NCBI GenBank assembly: GCA_009937425.1
Contig: JAACFO010000039.1
Coordinates: forward strand, 1 to 54,072
DNA: 54,072 nt
DNA from: Gammaproteobacteria bacterium
GTDB taxonomy: Bacteria; Pseudomonadota; Gammaproteobacteria; HK1
Direction of reading: 5' to 3'
The position numbers were made by a program, and so were the translations under genes. The stretch's first letter is position 1, and each line of letters starts with the position of its first letter. Shown in pieces: positions 1-9,121 of the stretch. The notes below the pieces were generated by a model that saw only the letters and a program-made list of their open reading frames with translations, was not told the DNA's origin and made no database searches.

Positions 1-1
1 C

Positions 2-538
2 AGCAAGGAGCGTCTGGAAAGCTCAATTTCGAGTCTCTTCGGCGGCCGTATCGCCGAGAAGCTGATCTTCGGAAACGACAGCGTCACAACCGGTGCCAGC
101 AATGATATCCAGCGTGCCACGGAAATCGCGCGCAATATGGTGACGAAATGGGGACTCTCGGAAAAGCTCGGCCCGTTGACCTACAGCGAGGAAGAGGGCG
201 AGGTGTTCCTCGGCCACTCCGTGACCCAGCACAAAGTGGTTTCCGACGAAACTGCGCATATTATCGATGAGGAAATCCGTTCCGTCGTCGATCGCAACTA
301 CAAACGTGCCGAGCAGCTCCTTACCGAGAACGCCGAAAAATTGGGTTTGATGGCCGATGCGTTGATTAAATACGAGACCATCGACGCCGAGCAAATCAAG
401 GACATCATGATGGGTAAGGTGCCGCGTCCGCCGGGAGACTGGAGTGACGGTGACGCAGAGCCTCCCGCCGACACGGCCGAAAAGGACGACGAGAAACCCG
501 CCTCGGGGAAGATCGGCGGTCCCGCCAGTTCGCACTGA
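2..538 (+). CDS. ftsH: FtsH ATP-dependent zinc metalloprotease, C-terminal part
   Basis: The reading frame is open from base 2 and gives the last 178 residues of FtsH, the membrane-anchored AAA+ protease that degrades misfolded membrane proteins and regulatory proteins. The AAA domain and HEXXH motif lie upstream of the window. What remains is the end of the M41 peptidase domain: SLFGGRIAEKLIFG and the TGASNDIQRAT segment, whose Asp is the third zinc ligand in the family, followed by the helical GHSVTQHKVVSDET region and an acidic Lys/Glu/Asp-rich tail. The family is usually about 640 residues, so roughly a quarter is present. The order ftsH-folP-glmM is the standard gammaproteobacterial arrangement. 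Confidence 0.96.
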   Translation, partial: SKERLESSISSLFGGRIAEKLIFGNDSVTTGASNDIQRATEIARNMVTKWGLSEKLGPLTYSEEEGEVFLGHSVTQHKVVSDETAHIIDEEIRSVVDRNYKRAEQLLTENAEKLGLMADALIKYETIDAEQIKDIMMGKVPRPPGDWSDGDAEPPADTAEKDDEKPASGKIGGPASSH

Positions 539-568
539 TTTTCCGCGACTGAACCCGGGCAGCTCGCC

Positions 569-1468
569 ATGAGTGCCTTCGCAAATTCTCATAGCCCAAC
601 CGGGCCCGCAGGGCGCGTTTCGCACCGTGCGGGCCCGCGCTCGAGCCATGCTGTCGCCGTGCCTGCGCGCATCATGGGGATTCTCAACGTAACCCCGGAC
701 TCCTTTTCCGATGGCGGTCGTTTCGAGCACCTGGACGCCGCCTTGCAGGGTGCCAGGAAGATGCTTGCCGAGGGCGCCGACGTCATCGATGTGGGTGGCG
801 AGTCGACCCGTCCCGGCGCGCAATCGGTAGCCGTTGCGGGTGAACTCGATCGGGTAATCCCCGTCATCGAGGCGATCAACAGTGAGCTTTCTGTCAGTAT
901 TTCCATCGACACCAGTAAGCCCGAGGTGATGGAGGCTGCGGTTGACGCAGGCGCGAGCATGATCAACGACGTCATGGCGCTGCGGGCCGAGGGGGCGATG
1001 GAAACCGCCAGGGATCTGCAGGTGCCGGTGTGCCTGATGCACATGCAGGGGTTACCGCGCACCATGCAGAAAGATCCGCGCTATAAGGATGTCGTATCCG
1101 AAGTGCGTGAATTTCTGCTACAAAGAATTGATGCCTGTGTTTCGGCCGGGATGGACGAGGGCAAGATCATTATCGATCCGGGTTTTGGCTTCGGCAAAAC
1201 CCTCGGGCACAATTTGACACTGCTGGCGAATCTGGGTGTGTTGGTGAGAACAGGGTTTCCGGTGCTGGCAGGCTTGTCGCGAAAGTCCATGATCGCCTCG
1301 ATGCTGGACCGGGCGGTGGACAGTCGTGTTGCCGCCAGCGCAGCATTGGCGTTGATCGCGGTACAAAAGGGCGCTGCAATGGTGCGTGTGCACGACGTTG
1401 CTGAAACGGCCGACGCACTGAACGTCGCGGCGCGGGTGGCGGCTGCGGTCGAAGATGCAAGCGAGTAA
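569..1468 (+). CDS. folP: Dihydropteroate synthase
   Basis: A 299-residue protein that condenses 6-hydroxymethyl-dihydropterin pyrophosphate with p-aminobenzoate in folate synthesis; it is the sulfonamide target. The signature [16 protein letters not shown] is at residues 35-50, followed by the [15 protein letters not shown] pterin-binding segment, the SIDTSKPEV strand, GASMINDV, and the LAGLSRKS motif near the end. All belong to the TIM-barrel DHPS family. The start at 569 gives about 34 residues before the first core motif, somewhat longer than E. coli FolP, so a later start is possible, but no better ribosome site is visible. It lies 30 bases after ftsH and ends 4 bases before glmM, so the three are probably co-transcribed. 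Confidence 0.95.
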   Translation: MSAFANSHSPTGPAGRVSHRAGPRSSHAVAVPARIMGILNVTPDSFSDGGRFEHLDAALQGARKMLAEGADVIDVGGESTRPGAQSVAVAGELDRVIPVIEAINSELSVSISIDTSKPEVMEAAVDAGASMINDVMALRAEGAMETARDLQVPVCLMHMQGLPRTMQKDPRYKDVVSEVREFLLQRIDACVSAGMDEGKIIIDPGFGFGKTLGHNLTLLANLGVLVRTGFPVLAGLSRKSMIASMLDRAVDSRVAASAALALIAVQKGAAMVRVHDVAETADALNVAARVAAAVEDASE

Positions 1469-1472
1469 TGAC

Positions 1473-2828
1473 ATGAGCAAAACAAAACGCTTTTTCGGTA
1501 CCGACGGTATTCGTGGAGAAGTCGGTAAGCCCCCGATCACCGCGGACTTCGTGCTCAAACTCGGTTGGGCGGCGGGACGGGTGTTGGCGGGGGGGGAGCG
1601 TGGCAAGGTACTCATCGGCAAAGATACGCGCATCTCCGGTTACATGTTCGAGTCGGTGCTCGAGGCGGGACTCACTGCCGCCGGGGTCGACGTACGCTTG
1701 CTTGGCCCGATGCCGACTCCGGCCATCGCCTATCTAACCCGTACTCTGCATGCCAGCGCCGGAGTCGTTATCAGCGCCTCTCACAACCGCTACGACGACA
1801 ACGGCATCAAGTTCTTTTCCGGTGATGGAACCAAGTTGGACGACGAAGTGGAGTTCGCCATCGAGGCGGCCATCGACACGCCTATGCAAACCGTCGGCTC
1901 CCACGCACTGGGAAGGGCGGAGCGGGTGACGGACGCGCCCGGGCGCTACATAGAGTTCTGCAAGAGCACGATTCCATACGGCCTCACTCTGAACGGCGTG
2001 AAGATGGTGGTTGATTGTGCTCATGGAGCGACTTATCACGTGGCGCCGAGTGTGTTCGATGAGTTAGGGGCAGAGGTCATCACCATCGGCTGCGAGCCTG
2101 ATGGACTCAATATCAACGATGGGTATGGCGCCGTGGCGCCTCAGGCATTGCAAACCGCCGTGCTCGAGCACGGCGCCGATCTGGGCGTGGCGCTGGATGG
2201 TGACGGCGATCGCCTGGTCATGGTGGATCACCTGGGCGAGGTCGTGGATGGCGACGAGTTGCTCTATATCATCGCCTCCGCGCGCCACGGCGACGGTGCC
2301 CTCGAGGGCGATGTCATCGGTACCGCGATGACCAATATGGGCCTGGAAGAGGCACTGGGCGCCATTGGTGTACGCCTGCAACGGGCCAAGGTAGGGGATC
2401 GCCATGTGCTCGAGATGATGAAGCGTAAGGGTTCACTGCTTGGTGGTGAGACCTCCGGGCACATCATCTGCCTGGACCGGGTGACCAGCGGTGATGGCAT
2501 CGTAAGTGCGTTACAAGTGCTGCTGGCCGCAAATCAGACCGGCCGCAGTCTCAACGAGCTCAAGGGCGGAATGAGTAAGTATCCGCAGATTCTGCTCAAC
2601 GTGCGTTCTACCACCGGCGCCGATGTGTTGTCGGTAAAGGCCGTACGTGATGCGGTAGAGGCCGCCCAATCCCAGCTCGGTGAGGGCGGGCGCGTGTTAT
2701 TGCGGCCATCGGGAACCGAGCCCCTGGTGCGGGTCATGGTGGAGGGCCGGGATCGGCAGCAGGTCGAATCCCTGGCCGCCGAGCTGGCTGCCTCGGTGGA
2801 GGCGGCCCTGGACCAGGCCGTCGCGTAG
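1473..2828 (+). CDS. glmM: Phosphoglucosamine mutase
   Basis: A 451-residue alpha-D-phosphohexomutase converting glucosamine-6-phosphate to glucosamine-1-phosphate for UDP-GlcNAc, and so for peptidoglycan and LPS. It opens with the typical [14 protein letters not shown]. The catalytic phosphoserine is Ser103 in [16 protein letters not shown], the metal loop is DGDGDR, sugar binding uses GGETSGHI, and the phosphate-binding [15 protein letters not shown] lies near the C-terminus. I chose ATG 1473 rather than the in-frame ATG 1455, because the family starts two to five residues before the FGTDG motif and 1455 overlaps folP. The length fits E. coli GlmM (445). The stop codon overlaps the start of a long inverted repeat. 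Confidence 0.97.
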   Translation: MSKTKRFFGTDGIRGEVGKPPITADFVLKLGWAAGRVLAGGERGKVLIGKDTRISGYMFESVLEAGLTAAGVDVRLLGPMPTPAIAYLTRTLHASAGVVISASHNRYDDNGIKFFSGDGTKLDDEVEFAIEAAIDTPMQTVGSHALGRAERVTDAPGRYIEFCKSTIPYGLTLNGVKMVVDCAHGATYHVAPSVFDELGAEVITIGCEPDGLNINDGYGAVAPQALQTAVLEHGADLGVALDGDGDRLVMVDHLGEVVDGDELLYIIASARHGDGALEGDVIGTAMTNMGLEEALGAIGVRLQRAKVGDRHVLEMMKRKGSLLGGETSGHIICLDRVTSGDGIVSALQVLLAANQTGRSLNELKGGMSKYPQILLNVRSTTGADVLSVKAVRDAVEAAQSQLGEGGRVLLRPSGTEPLVRVMVEGRDRQQVESLAAELAASVEAALDQAVA

Positions 2829-2913
2829 GGAAAAGGGGACAGATCTATTTTTCTTCGACCCCTCATCCGTTTCGGCCGCCTGCGGGGGAAAAATAGATCT
2901 GTCCCCTTTTCCC
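2828..2913. repeat. REP-type 26-bp inverted repeat at the glmM stop
   Basis: Two perfect 26-base arms at 2828-2853 and 2888-2913, separated by 34 bases, contain GGGGACAGATCTATTTTT and its exact complement. The left arm begins on the last base of the glmM stop codon. This core resembles the short palindromes spread by REP-associated Y1 tyrosine transposases in many proteobacteria; that is family memory, not a search. As RNA it would form a very stable hairpin and could act as a transcription terminator or 3'-end stabiliser for ftsH-folP-glmM. The rest of the gap up to tpiA holds nothing recognisable. No second copy was noticed in the window. Confidence 0.75.
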
Positions 2914-2990
2914 CCGAACCCGTTGATTTTCCAGCATTCTGCCAGTAAACTTCCGCGCCTTTTTCGATATTCATTCCGACCTCGAGCATC

Positions 2991-3743
2991 ATGCGCCGTC
3001 CCCTAGTCGCAGGTAACTGGAAGATGAACGGCACGCGCGCGGTTGCCCGCGAGCTTACCCAGGCCTTGTCGGCGGCCCTCCAGGGCGAGAGTCGGGTCGA
3101 TGTTGCCCTGTGTCCACCTTTCGTACTTCTTGACCTGGTGGCGGAGCTGCTCCATGGCTCCCAGGTGATGTTGGGCGCCCAGAATGTCGCCAGGGAGACC
3201 GCCGGCGCGTTTACCGGCGAGGTGACGGCGGAGATGCTGCTGGAGGCTGGGTGCCGGCTGGCATTGGTGGGACACTCGGAGCGGCGTCAGTACTACGCCG
3301 AGAGCGACGAAGTGGTGGCGGATAAGGCGGTGCGGGCAATGGACGCTGGCCTCATGCCGGTGATTTGTCTCGGTGAAAGCCTCGAGGAGCGGGAAAGCGG
3401 CGCCACGGAATCGGTGGTGGCGCGGCAGTTGGACGCGGTAGTGGATAAGTGCGGTGTCGCCGCCCTGGCTGGATGCGTGCTGGCCTATGAGCCCGTATGG
3501 GCCATTGGAACCGGGCGTACCGCGACCCCGGCCGAAGCCAATGGGGTGCACGAATACCTGCGCCGCAGAGTCGCGGATAAGGACCCGCAGGTGGCCGGTG
3601 GATTACGCATCCTGTATGGTGGCAGCGTAAAATCCGCCAATGCGAGCGAGCTGTTCGCAATGCCCGATATCGACGGTGGTCTCATCGGCGGGGCATCTCT
3701 TGTAGCTGATGAATTCATACGGATCTGCCAAAGCGCAGCGTAA
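2991..3743 (+). CDS. tpiA: Triosephosphate isomerase
   Basis: A 250-residue TIM-barrel enzyme interconverting dihydroxyacetone phosphate and glyceraldehyde-3-phosphate in glycolysis and gluconeogenesis. All catalytic elements are visible: AGNWKMNG with Lys11, the VGHSERRQYY segment with the electrophilic His, AYEPVWAIGTG with the catalytic Glu and the flexible loop 6, and the phosphate-binding ILYGGSVK and GLIGGASL near the end. The length is typical. The ATG at 2991 is the only good start. The gene sits between glmM and secG as in Pseudomonas and xanthomonads; E. coli has tpiA elsewhere. It ends 5 bases before secG. Confidence 0.97.
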   Translation: MRRPLVAGNWKMNGTRAVARELTQALSAALQGESRVDVALCPPFVLLDLVAELLHGSQVMLGAQNVARETAGAFTGEVTAEMLLEAGCRLALVGHSERRQYYAESDEVVADKAVRAMDAGLMPVICLGESLEERESGATESVVARQLDAVVDKCGVAALAGCVLAYEPVWAIGTGRTATPAEANGVHEYLRRRVADKDPQVAGGLRILYGGSVKSANASELFAMPDIDGGLIGGASLVADEFIRICQSAA

Positions 3744-3748
3744 CAACA

Positions 3749-4174
3749 ATGCAACAAATTCTGACTACGGTACAAATTCTCGTTTCCGTCGGACTCATCG
3801 CGCTGGTCCTGCTTCAACAAGGCAAGGGCGCCGACGCCGGCGCGGCATTCGGAAGTGGCGGCTCTGGAACGATTTTCGGCAGCCGCGGTTCGGCCTCTTT
3901 TCTGAGCCGGGCGACGGCGGTGCTCGCGGCGCTATTTTTCTGCAACAGCATCGCGCTTGCCTATATTTCCGGGCAGTCGGTGGACCGTGAGAGCGTCACC
4001 GAGCGCTTCGACGTCAGCACCGAAGCACCCGCATCCACCGAGCCGGTACCGCAGCCGGGTACCTTCGTCACCGATGTGCCGGACTTGCCGGCGGCCGATG
4101 GCTCCCAGCCTGCCGAGCAAGGCTCGGATGTTCCCGAACTGCCGGACAGCGCTGGAGAGCAGAAGACGAACTAG
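3749..4174 (+). CDS. secG: Preprotein translocase subunit SecG
   Basis: A 141-residue inner-membrane protein that assists SecYE during protein export. Two hydrophobic segments (about residues 4-25 and 52-72) flank the conserved cytoplasmic loop LLQQGKGADAGAAFG and FGSRGSASFLSR, which is diagnostic of SecG. The tail after residue 80 is Pro/Glu/Ser-rich, low in complexity and variable in the family. It is longer than E. coli SecG (110) because of this tail. It is 5 bases after tpiA and probably shares its transcript; tRNA-Leu follows, as in many gammaproteobacteria. Confidence 0.95.
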   Translation: MQQILTTVQILVSVGLIALVLLQQGKGADAGAAFGSGGSGTIFGSRGSASFLSRATAVLAALFFCNSIALAYISGQSVDRESVTERFDVSTEAPASTEPVPQPGTFVTDVPDLPAADGSQPAEQGSDVPELPDSAGEQKTN

Positions 4175-4217
4175 GGGAAGCCTGCCGCGGGTCGCGAGGG
4201 CCGGCGATCGGAATCAA

Positions 4218-4302
4218 GCCGATGTGGTGGAATTGGTAGACACGCTGTCTTGAGGGGGCAGTGCCTTCGGGTGTGCCGGTTCGAATCCGGCCATCGGCAC
4301 CA
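4218..4302 (+). tRNA. tRNA-Leu (GAG)
   Basis: A class II tRNA of 85 bases with encoded CCA (4300-4302). The acceptor arms GCCGATG (4218-4224) and CATCGGC (4292-4298) pair fully. The anticodon stem CTGTC/GGCAG encloses loop TTGAGGG, with anticodon GAG at 4252-4254. The long variable arm and the TTCGAAT T-loop are present. It follows secG as leuU does in E. coli. The 173 bases from here to nuoA carry only the nuo promoter. Confidence 0.97.
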
Positions 4303-4387
4303 CCGATCGTAAACCGGTACCCGCCGCCCTTTGTTCGCGGTGACGGGGGACGAATATACTGCGCGGGAAAGCTTCGAGTCGGTCTCA

Positions 4388-4417
4388 TTGACAGGCTGCG
4401 GCACGCTACCATAGAGT
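4388..4417 (+). promoter_or_regulatory. Probable sigma-70 promoter for nuoA-N
   Basis: A perfect -35 TTGACA (4388-4393), an 18-base spacer and a -10 TAGAGT (4412-4417, 4 of 6 consensus bases) would start transcription near 4424, about 50 bases before nuoA. It lies between tRNA-Leu and nuoA, where a promoter is expected. Confidence 0.6.
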
Positions 4418-4475
4418 GCAAAGTTGGCTGTGACCGGGTTCAAAAGGCCGCGAAATTTTCCGTCGACACGCGCTG

Positions 4476-4832
4476 ATGCTGGATAACTATATACCCGTCC
4501 TCATTTTTATCGTCATCGGCCTGGGGCTCGGGACGGTGATGATTTTCATGGGCGCCATGCTCGGTCCACACCGGCCCGACAGCGAGAAGCAATCCCCCTA
4601 CGAGTGCGGCTTCGAGGCATTCGAAGACTCGCGCATGAAATTCGACGTGCGCTACTACCTGGTCGCCATACTGTTCATCATTTTCGACTTGGAGATCGCG
4701 TTCCTGTTTCCATGGGCGGTGGTCCTCGATGAAGTCGGAATGTTCGGCTTTCTGGCGATGATGGTGTTCCTCGCGATTTTGGTGGTCGGATTCATCTACG
4801 AGTGGAAGAAAGGGGCGCTGGAATGGGAATAG
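4476..4832 (+). CDS. nuoA: NADH-quinone oxidoreductase subunit A
   Basis: A 118-residue membrane subunit of complex I (ND3 homologue) linking the peripheral and membrane arms near the quinone site. Three hydrophobic helices are visible (about residues 6-28, 60-82 and 88-110). The conserved loop [23 protein letters not shown] between helices 1 and 2 includes the Cys that changes exposure between active and deactive states in mitochondrial ND3. [13 protein letters not shown] follows. It is the first gene of the nuo operon and overlaps nuoB by 10 bases. Confidence 0.97.
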   Translation: MLDNYIPVLIFIVIGLGLGTVMIFMGAMLGPHRPDSEKQSPYECGFEAFEDSRMKFDVRYYLVAILFIIFDLEIAFLFPWAVVLDEVGMFGFLAMMVFLAILVVGFIYEWKKGALEWE

Positions 4833-5299
4833 AGGGCGTCTTCGACGAGGGCGTCGTCACTACCACGGCGGACAAGCTCATAAACTGGGCTCGGACGGGG
4901 TCCATGTGGCCGATGACCTTCGGCCTCGCGTGCTGCGCCGTCGAGATGATGCAGGCAGGCGCCTCGCGCTACGATTTGGACCGTTTCGGCATCATATTCC
5001 GGCCGAGTCCCCGCCAGTCCGACGTGATGATCGTTGCCGGCACGTTGACCAACAAGATGGCCCCGGCATTGCGCAAGGTCTACGACCAGATGGCCGAGCC
5101 GCGCTGGGTCATTTCCATGGGCTCTTGTGCCAATGGCGGCGGCTACTATCACTACTCGTACTCAGTCGTACGTGGATGCGATCGCGTCGTGCCGGTGGAC
5201 ATTTACGTGCCCGGGTGCCCACCCACCGCCGAAGCCCTTCTTTACGGCATCATTCAACTGCAAAACAAAATCAGACGCACCAATACCATCGCGCGTTAG
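4823..5299 (+). CDS. nuoB: NADH-quinone oxidoreductase subunit B
   Basis: A 158-residue peripheral-arm subunit that carries the terminal Fe-S cluster N2, which hands electrons to quinone. The four cluster ligands are in LACCAVEMM (adjacent Cys pair), [12 protein letters not shown] and [16 protein letters not shown] chose ATG 4823 ([19 protein letters not shown]), which matches family N-termini and has AAAGG upstream at 4810-4813, over GTG 4802. The gene overlaps the end of nuoA, suggesting translational coupling, and is followed by nuoC after 13 bases. Confidence 0.97.
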   Translation: MGIEGVFDEGVVTTTADKLINWARTGSMWPMTFGLACCAVEMMQAGASRYDLDRFGIIFRPSPRQSDVMIVAGTLTNKMAPALRKVYDQMAEPRWVISMGSCANGGGYYHYSYSVVRGCDRVVPVDIYVPGCPPTAEALLYGIIQLQNKIRRTNTIAR

Positions 5300-5312
5300 G
5301 AAGCTCAATCGC

Positions 5313-5999
5313 ATGTCGGAGTCCGCAGAGGTGCTCGCCGCCCGTATAAAAAAACGCTTTGGCGCATCGATCGGTGCATGCCGCGTGGATGCCGGGCAGA
5401 TCACCGTGGAAGTCGACGCCGGCAGTCTTCGCTCCGTGTGCAACGTGCTGCGTGATGAAGAGGAGTTCGCCTTCGCTCAGCTCATGGATCTCTGCGGGGT
5501 GGATTATCTGGACTTCGGGCGCGCCGACTGGGAAACCAGTGAATCGGCCACCAACGAGGGTTTCTCGCGCGGCGTGGAGTTGCGCGAAGACCGACAGGAA
5601 GAAACCGACCTTTCGCGCTACGTGGTCGTTTATCATCTGCTGTCCCTTACGCACAATCAGCGACTGCGGCTGAAGACCGAAGCCCCCGGCGTTCCACCCT
5701 GTGTCGACTCCGTGGTTGAAATCTGGAGTAGCGCCGACTGGTTCGAGCGCGAGGCCTTCGATCTGTACGGCATCCTGTTCGACGGGCATCCGGATCTGCG
5801 CCGGATTCTCACTGACTACGGATTCATCGGCCACCCGTTTCGCAAGGACTTCCCTCTCATCGGCGAAGTCGAAGTACGTTACGATCCGGAAAAAAGGCGC
5901 GTGGTCAACGAGGCGGTGTCCATCGAGCCACGCACCCTGGTGCCGCGGGTGATCCGCCACGACCAGCGTTACAGCCACGAAGACCCCAACGATGCCTGA
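5313..5999 (+). CDS. nuoC: NADH-quinone oxidoreductase subunit C
   Basis: A 228-residue peripheral-arm subunit (30-kDa subunit homologue) that packs against NuoD and NuoB. The family signature is [22 protein letters not shown] followed by [15 protein letters not shown]. The frame is open further upstream, but ATG 5313 has AGGAAG at 5298-5303 and avoids a long overlap with nuoB. NuoC is separate from NuoD here, whereas E. coli has a fused NuoCD. The last 8 bases overlap nuoD. Confidence 0.95.
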   Translation: MSESAEVLAARIKKRFGASIGACRVDAGQITVEVDAGSLRSVCNVLRDEEEFAFAQLMDLCGVDYLDFGRADWETSESATNEGFSRGVELREDRQEETDLSRYVVVYHLLSLTHNQRLRLKTEAPGVPPCVDSVVEIWSSADWFEREAFDLYGILFDGHPDLRRILTDYGFIGHPFRKDFPLIGEVEVRYDPEKRRVVNEAVSIEPRTLVPRVIRHDQRYSHEDPNDA

Positions 6000-7245
6000 A
6001 ATTCAGAACTTCACCTTGAATTTCGGCCCCCAGCACCCTGCAGCCCATGGGGTGTTGCGCCTGGTCCTGGAGATGGATGGCGAAGTGATCGAGCGCGCCG
6101 ACCCGCACATCGGCCTGCTGCATCGGGCAACGGAAAAGCTGGCGGAAAGCAAGCCCTATAACCAGAACATTGGTTACATGGACCGTCTCGACTACGTGTC
6201 GATGATGTGCAATGAGCATGCATACGTGCTCGCCATGGAGAAGCTGCTGGGAATCGAGCCGCCGATCCGTGCCCAGTACATCCGCGTCATGTTCGATGAG
6301 ATCACGCGCATCCTGAATCATCTCATGTGGCTCGGCACCCACGGCCTGGATATCGGGGCAATGACGGTGTTTCTCTACTGCTTTCGCGAACGCGAAGATC
6401 TCATGGATTGCTACGAGGCGGTATCGGGCACCCGCATGCACGCAACCTACTATCGTCCCGGCGGCGTTTATCGCGATTTGCCGGACAACATGCCGCAATA
6501 CCAGGCATCGAAGTGGCGTAGCGAGAAGGAAATCAAGCGGCTGAATAACGACCGTCAAGATTCGCTGCTGGACTTCATCGAAGCGTTCACCGGGCGTTTT
6601 CCCGGCCGGGTCGACGAATACGAGACGCTGCTCACGGACAATCGTATCTGGAAGCAACGCACAGTCGGCATCGGTGTCGTGTCACCCGAACGGGCGTTGC
6701 AACTGGGTTTTTCCGGTGCGATGTTGCGCGGCTCCGGGTTTGAATGGGATTTGCGCAAGAAGCAGCCCTACGAGGCCTACGACCAATTGGATTTCGATAT
6801 CCCCGTTGGCGTCAACGGCGACTGCTACGATCGCTATCTGGTGCGTGTCGAGGAGATGCGCCAGTCGAATCGCATCATCAAGCAATGCGTAGACTGGCTG
6901 CGTGCCAATCCGGGCCCGGTGGAACTGGAGGATCATAAGCTCGTACCGCCCCGGCGAGAGGAGATGAAGGAGGACATGGAATCCCTTATTCATCACTTCA
7001 AGCTGTTCACCGAGGGCTTTTGCATACCCGAAGGTGAGACATACGCCGCGGTCGAGGCCCCCAAGGGCGAATTCGGCATCTACCTGATCTCTGATGGCGC
7101 CAACAAACCCTATCGATTAAAAATCCGTGCGCCGGGCTTCGTGCACTTGTCATCCTTCGACGAGATGATTCGCGGCCACATGCTGGCCGACGTGGTGGCG
7201 ATTATCGGCACCCAGGATATTGTCTTCGGCGAGGTGGATCGCTGA
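5992..7245 (+). CDS. nuoD: NADH-quinone oxidoreductase subunit D
   Basis: A 417-residue peripheral-arm subunit (49-kDa homologue, related to the large subunit of NiFe hydrogenases) that forms the quinone-binding cavity with NuoB. Conserved features are [21 protein letters not shown] at residues 8-28, which carries the His near the quinone headgroup, [25 protein letters not shown] with the key Tyr in its vicinity, and [11 protein letters not shown] near the end followed by [18 protein letters not shown]. The length is normal. The start overlaps nuoC by 8 bases and the stop overlaps nuoE by one. Confidence 0.98.
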   Translation: MPEIQNFTLNFGPQHPAAHGVLRLVLEMDGEVIERADPHIGLLHRATEKLAESKPYNQNIGYMDRLDYVSMMCNEHAYVLAMEKLLGIEPPIRAQYIRVMFDEITRILNHLMWLGTHGLDIGAMTVFLYCFREREDLMDCYEAVSGTRMHATYYRPGGVYRDLPDNMPQYQASKWRSEKEIKRLNNDRQDSLLDFIEAFTGRFPGRVDEYETLLTDNRIWKQRTVGIGVVSPERALQLGFSGAMLRGSGFEWDLRKKQPYEAYDQLDFDIPVGVNGDCYDRYLVRVEEMRQSNRIIKQCVDWLRANPGPVELEDHKLVPPRREEMKEDMESLIHHFKLFTEGFCIPEGETYAAVEAPKGEFGIYLISDGANKPYRLKIRAPGFVHLSSFDEMIRGHMLADVVAIIGTQDIVFGEVDR

Positions 7246-7790
7246 TGCCCTACGACGCTCCCATCGCATCGTTGGATATCCGCGAACCCATGTCCCGGGA
7301 CGCGGCCATGGGCATTCTGAGCGAGCACACGCGCAAGGAGATCGACCACTGGCGCGCCAAGTATCCCGAGGAGCGCCGCCGTTCCGCGGTGCTGGCGGCG
7401 TTACGCGAAGCCCAGCATCAGAATCACGGTTATCTTACTCCGGATCTCATGGATGCGGTTGCCGCCTACCTGGAGTTGCCGACTATTTATGTCTACGAGG
7501 CGGCAAGCTTTTATTCCATGTTCGAAACTCAGCCCGTGGGCCGGCACAGCGTTTCCGTGTGCACGAACATTTCATGCATGTTGTGCGGCGGCGATGATAT
7601 CGTCGCATACATCGAGAATAAGCTCGGCATCAAGACCGGTGAATCCACCGACGACGGTCGAATTTATCTCAAGCGTGAGGAAGAATGCCTGGCTGCTTGT
7701 TGCGGTGCGCCGATGATGATGGTGGATCACATTTACTACGAGAAGCTCACGCCGGAACGCGTCGATGAGATTCTGGATGCATTGGAGTGA
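7245..7790 (+). CDS. nuoE: NADH-quinone oxidoreductase subunit E
   Basis: A 181-residue thioredoxin-fold [2Fe-2S] subunit (24-kDa homologue) of the NADH dehydrogenase module. Cluster N1a ligands are in VCTNISCMLCGG (Cys spaced by four) and in ECLAACCGAPMMMVD, which agrees with the C-X4-C plus C-X3-C pattern of the family. YEAASFYSMFETQPVG is the typical sequence before them. The ATG overlaps the nuoD stop by one base (TGATG), so translation is likely coupled. It ends 6 bases before nuoF. Confidence 0.97.
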   Translation: MPYDAPIASLDIREPMSRDAAMGILSEHTRKEIDHWRAKYPEERRRSAVLAALREAQHQNHGYLTPDLMDAVAAYLELPTIYVYEAASFYSMFETQPVGRHSVSVCTNISCMLCGGDDIVAYIENKLGIKTGESTDDGRIYLKREEECLAACCGAPMMMVDHIYYEKLTPERVDEILDALE

Positions 7791-7796
7791 GCAAGC

Positions 7797-9092
7797 GTGA
7801 GTGATCAAGTTTGCTATGCCACACGCAAGTATGACGAGCCGTGGACGCTCGCGAATTATCTGGATTGTGATGGCTACGTGGCGTGGCGCAAGATAGTTCA
7901 AGAGAAGACGCCTCCCGGCGATATTATCGAAGAGGTCAAGAAGTCGGGGCTACGCGGGCGTGGCGGCGCGGGATTTCCCTCCGGGCTCAAGTGGAGCTTC
8001 ATGCCCAAGGAGTTTCCCGGCCAGAAGTACGTGGTCTGCAACTCCGATGAGAGCGAGCCGGGAACCTGCAAGGACCGCGACATCCTGCGCTTCAATCCCC
8101 ACTCCCTGGTGGAGGGCATGGCCATCGCCAGCTACGCCATGGGTGTTACGGTGGCGTACAACTACCTCAGGGGCGAGTTCATGGACGAACCCTTCAAACG
8201 CTTCGAGACGGCGCTCGGGGAAGCCTACGCCGAGGGCCTGCTGGGCAAGAACATCCTCGGCTCCGGCATCGATCTTGATCTACACACTCACCTCGGCGCC
8301 GGCGCCTATATCTGCGGAGAGGAAACGGCGCTGCTGGAATCGCTGGAAGGGAAGAAGGGCCTGCCGCGATTCAAGCCGCCATTTCCCGCCAATTTCGGCC
8401 TCTACGGCGCGCCCACCACGGTCAACAACACGGAAACCTTTGCATCCGCGCCCGCGATCATGCGCAATGGCGGCGATTGGTTCGCAGAGTTCGGACGGCC
8501 CAACAACGGCGGAACCAAGTGTTTTTCCGTCTCCGGACACGTCAATCGCCCGGGCAATTTCGAGGTGCCCATGGGCATACCCTTTGCCGAGTTGCTCGAG
8601 ATGGCCGGTGGCGTGCGCGACGGGCGCAAGCTCAAGGCAGTCATTCCCGGCGGATCCTCGGTTCCGGTGGTTCGTGGCGAGCTCATGATGACCGCCAACA
8701 TGGACTACGACTCCGTGGCTGGTGTGGGCTCGATGTTGGGATCCGGCGCCGTCGTCGTCATGGACGAGACCACGTCCATGGTCAGCATGCTGCGGCGCAT
8801 TGCACGCTTCTACTACGCGGAATCCTGCGGCCAGTGCACGCCCTGTCGTGAAGGCACGGGTTGGATGTATCGCTTACTGGTGCGTATCGAGAACGGCGAG
8901 GGGCGTCAGGAAGATTTGGACATATTGCTCGATGTAGCTAACAACATCGAAGGGCGGACCATATGTGCGCTTGGTGATGCGGCGGCCTGGCCGGTACAGA
9001 GCTTTCTCAAGCAGTTCCGCGATGAATTCCAGTATCACATCGACAACGGCAAGTTTCCCCCCGGCGTGACGCCATCGCGGATCGCTGCCTGA
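7797..9092 (+). CDS. nuoF: NADH-quinone oxidoreductase subunit F
   Basis: A 431-residue flavoprotein (51-kDa homologue) that oxidises NADH and passes electrons to the Fe-S chain. The FMN/NADH-binding loop [29 protein letters not shown] and [15 protein letters not shown] are present. The tetranuclear N3 cluster ligands are in [12 protein letters not shown] and the later [13 protein letters not shown]. The start is a GTG at 7797 six bases after nuoE; the N-terminal residues match the family, so an upstream start is not needed. It is followed by nuoG after 29 bases. Confidence 0.97.
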   Translation: MSDQVCYATRKYDEPWTLANYLDCDGYVAWRKIVQEKTPPGDIIEEVKKSGLRGRGGAGFPSGLKWSFMPKEFPGQKYVVCNSDESEPGTCKDRDILRFNPHSLVEGMAIASYAMGVTVAYNYLRGEFMDEPFKRFETALGEAYAEGLLGKNILGSGIDLDLHTHLGAGAYICGEETALLESLEGKKGLPRFKPPFPANFGLYGAPTTVNNTETFASAPAIMRNGGDWFAEFGRPNNGGTKCFSVSGHVNRPGNFEVPMGIPFAELLEMAGGVRDGRKLKAVIPGGSSVPVVRGELMMTANMDYDSVAGVGSMLGSGAVVVMDETTSMVSMLRRIARFYYAESCGQCTPCREGTGWMYRLLVRIENGEGRQEDLDILLDVANNIEGRTICALGDAAAWPVQSFLKQFRDEFQYHIDNGKFPPGVTPSRIAA

Positions 9093-9121
9093 GTGCCGCA
9101 TGTGCTGGTCGTGAAGCAAAC

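Noticed and set aside
4171-4443. A 90-codon minus-strand frame with DSNRHTRRHCPLKT
   Set aside because: It is antisense translation of tRNA-Leu.
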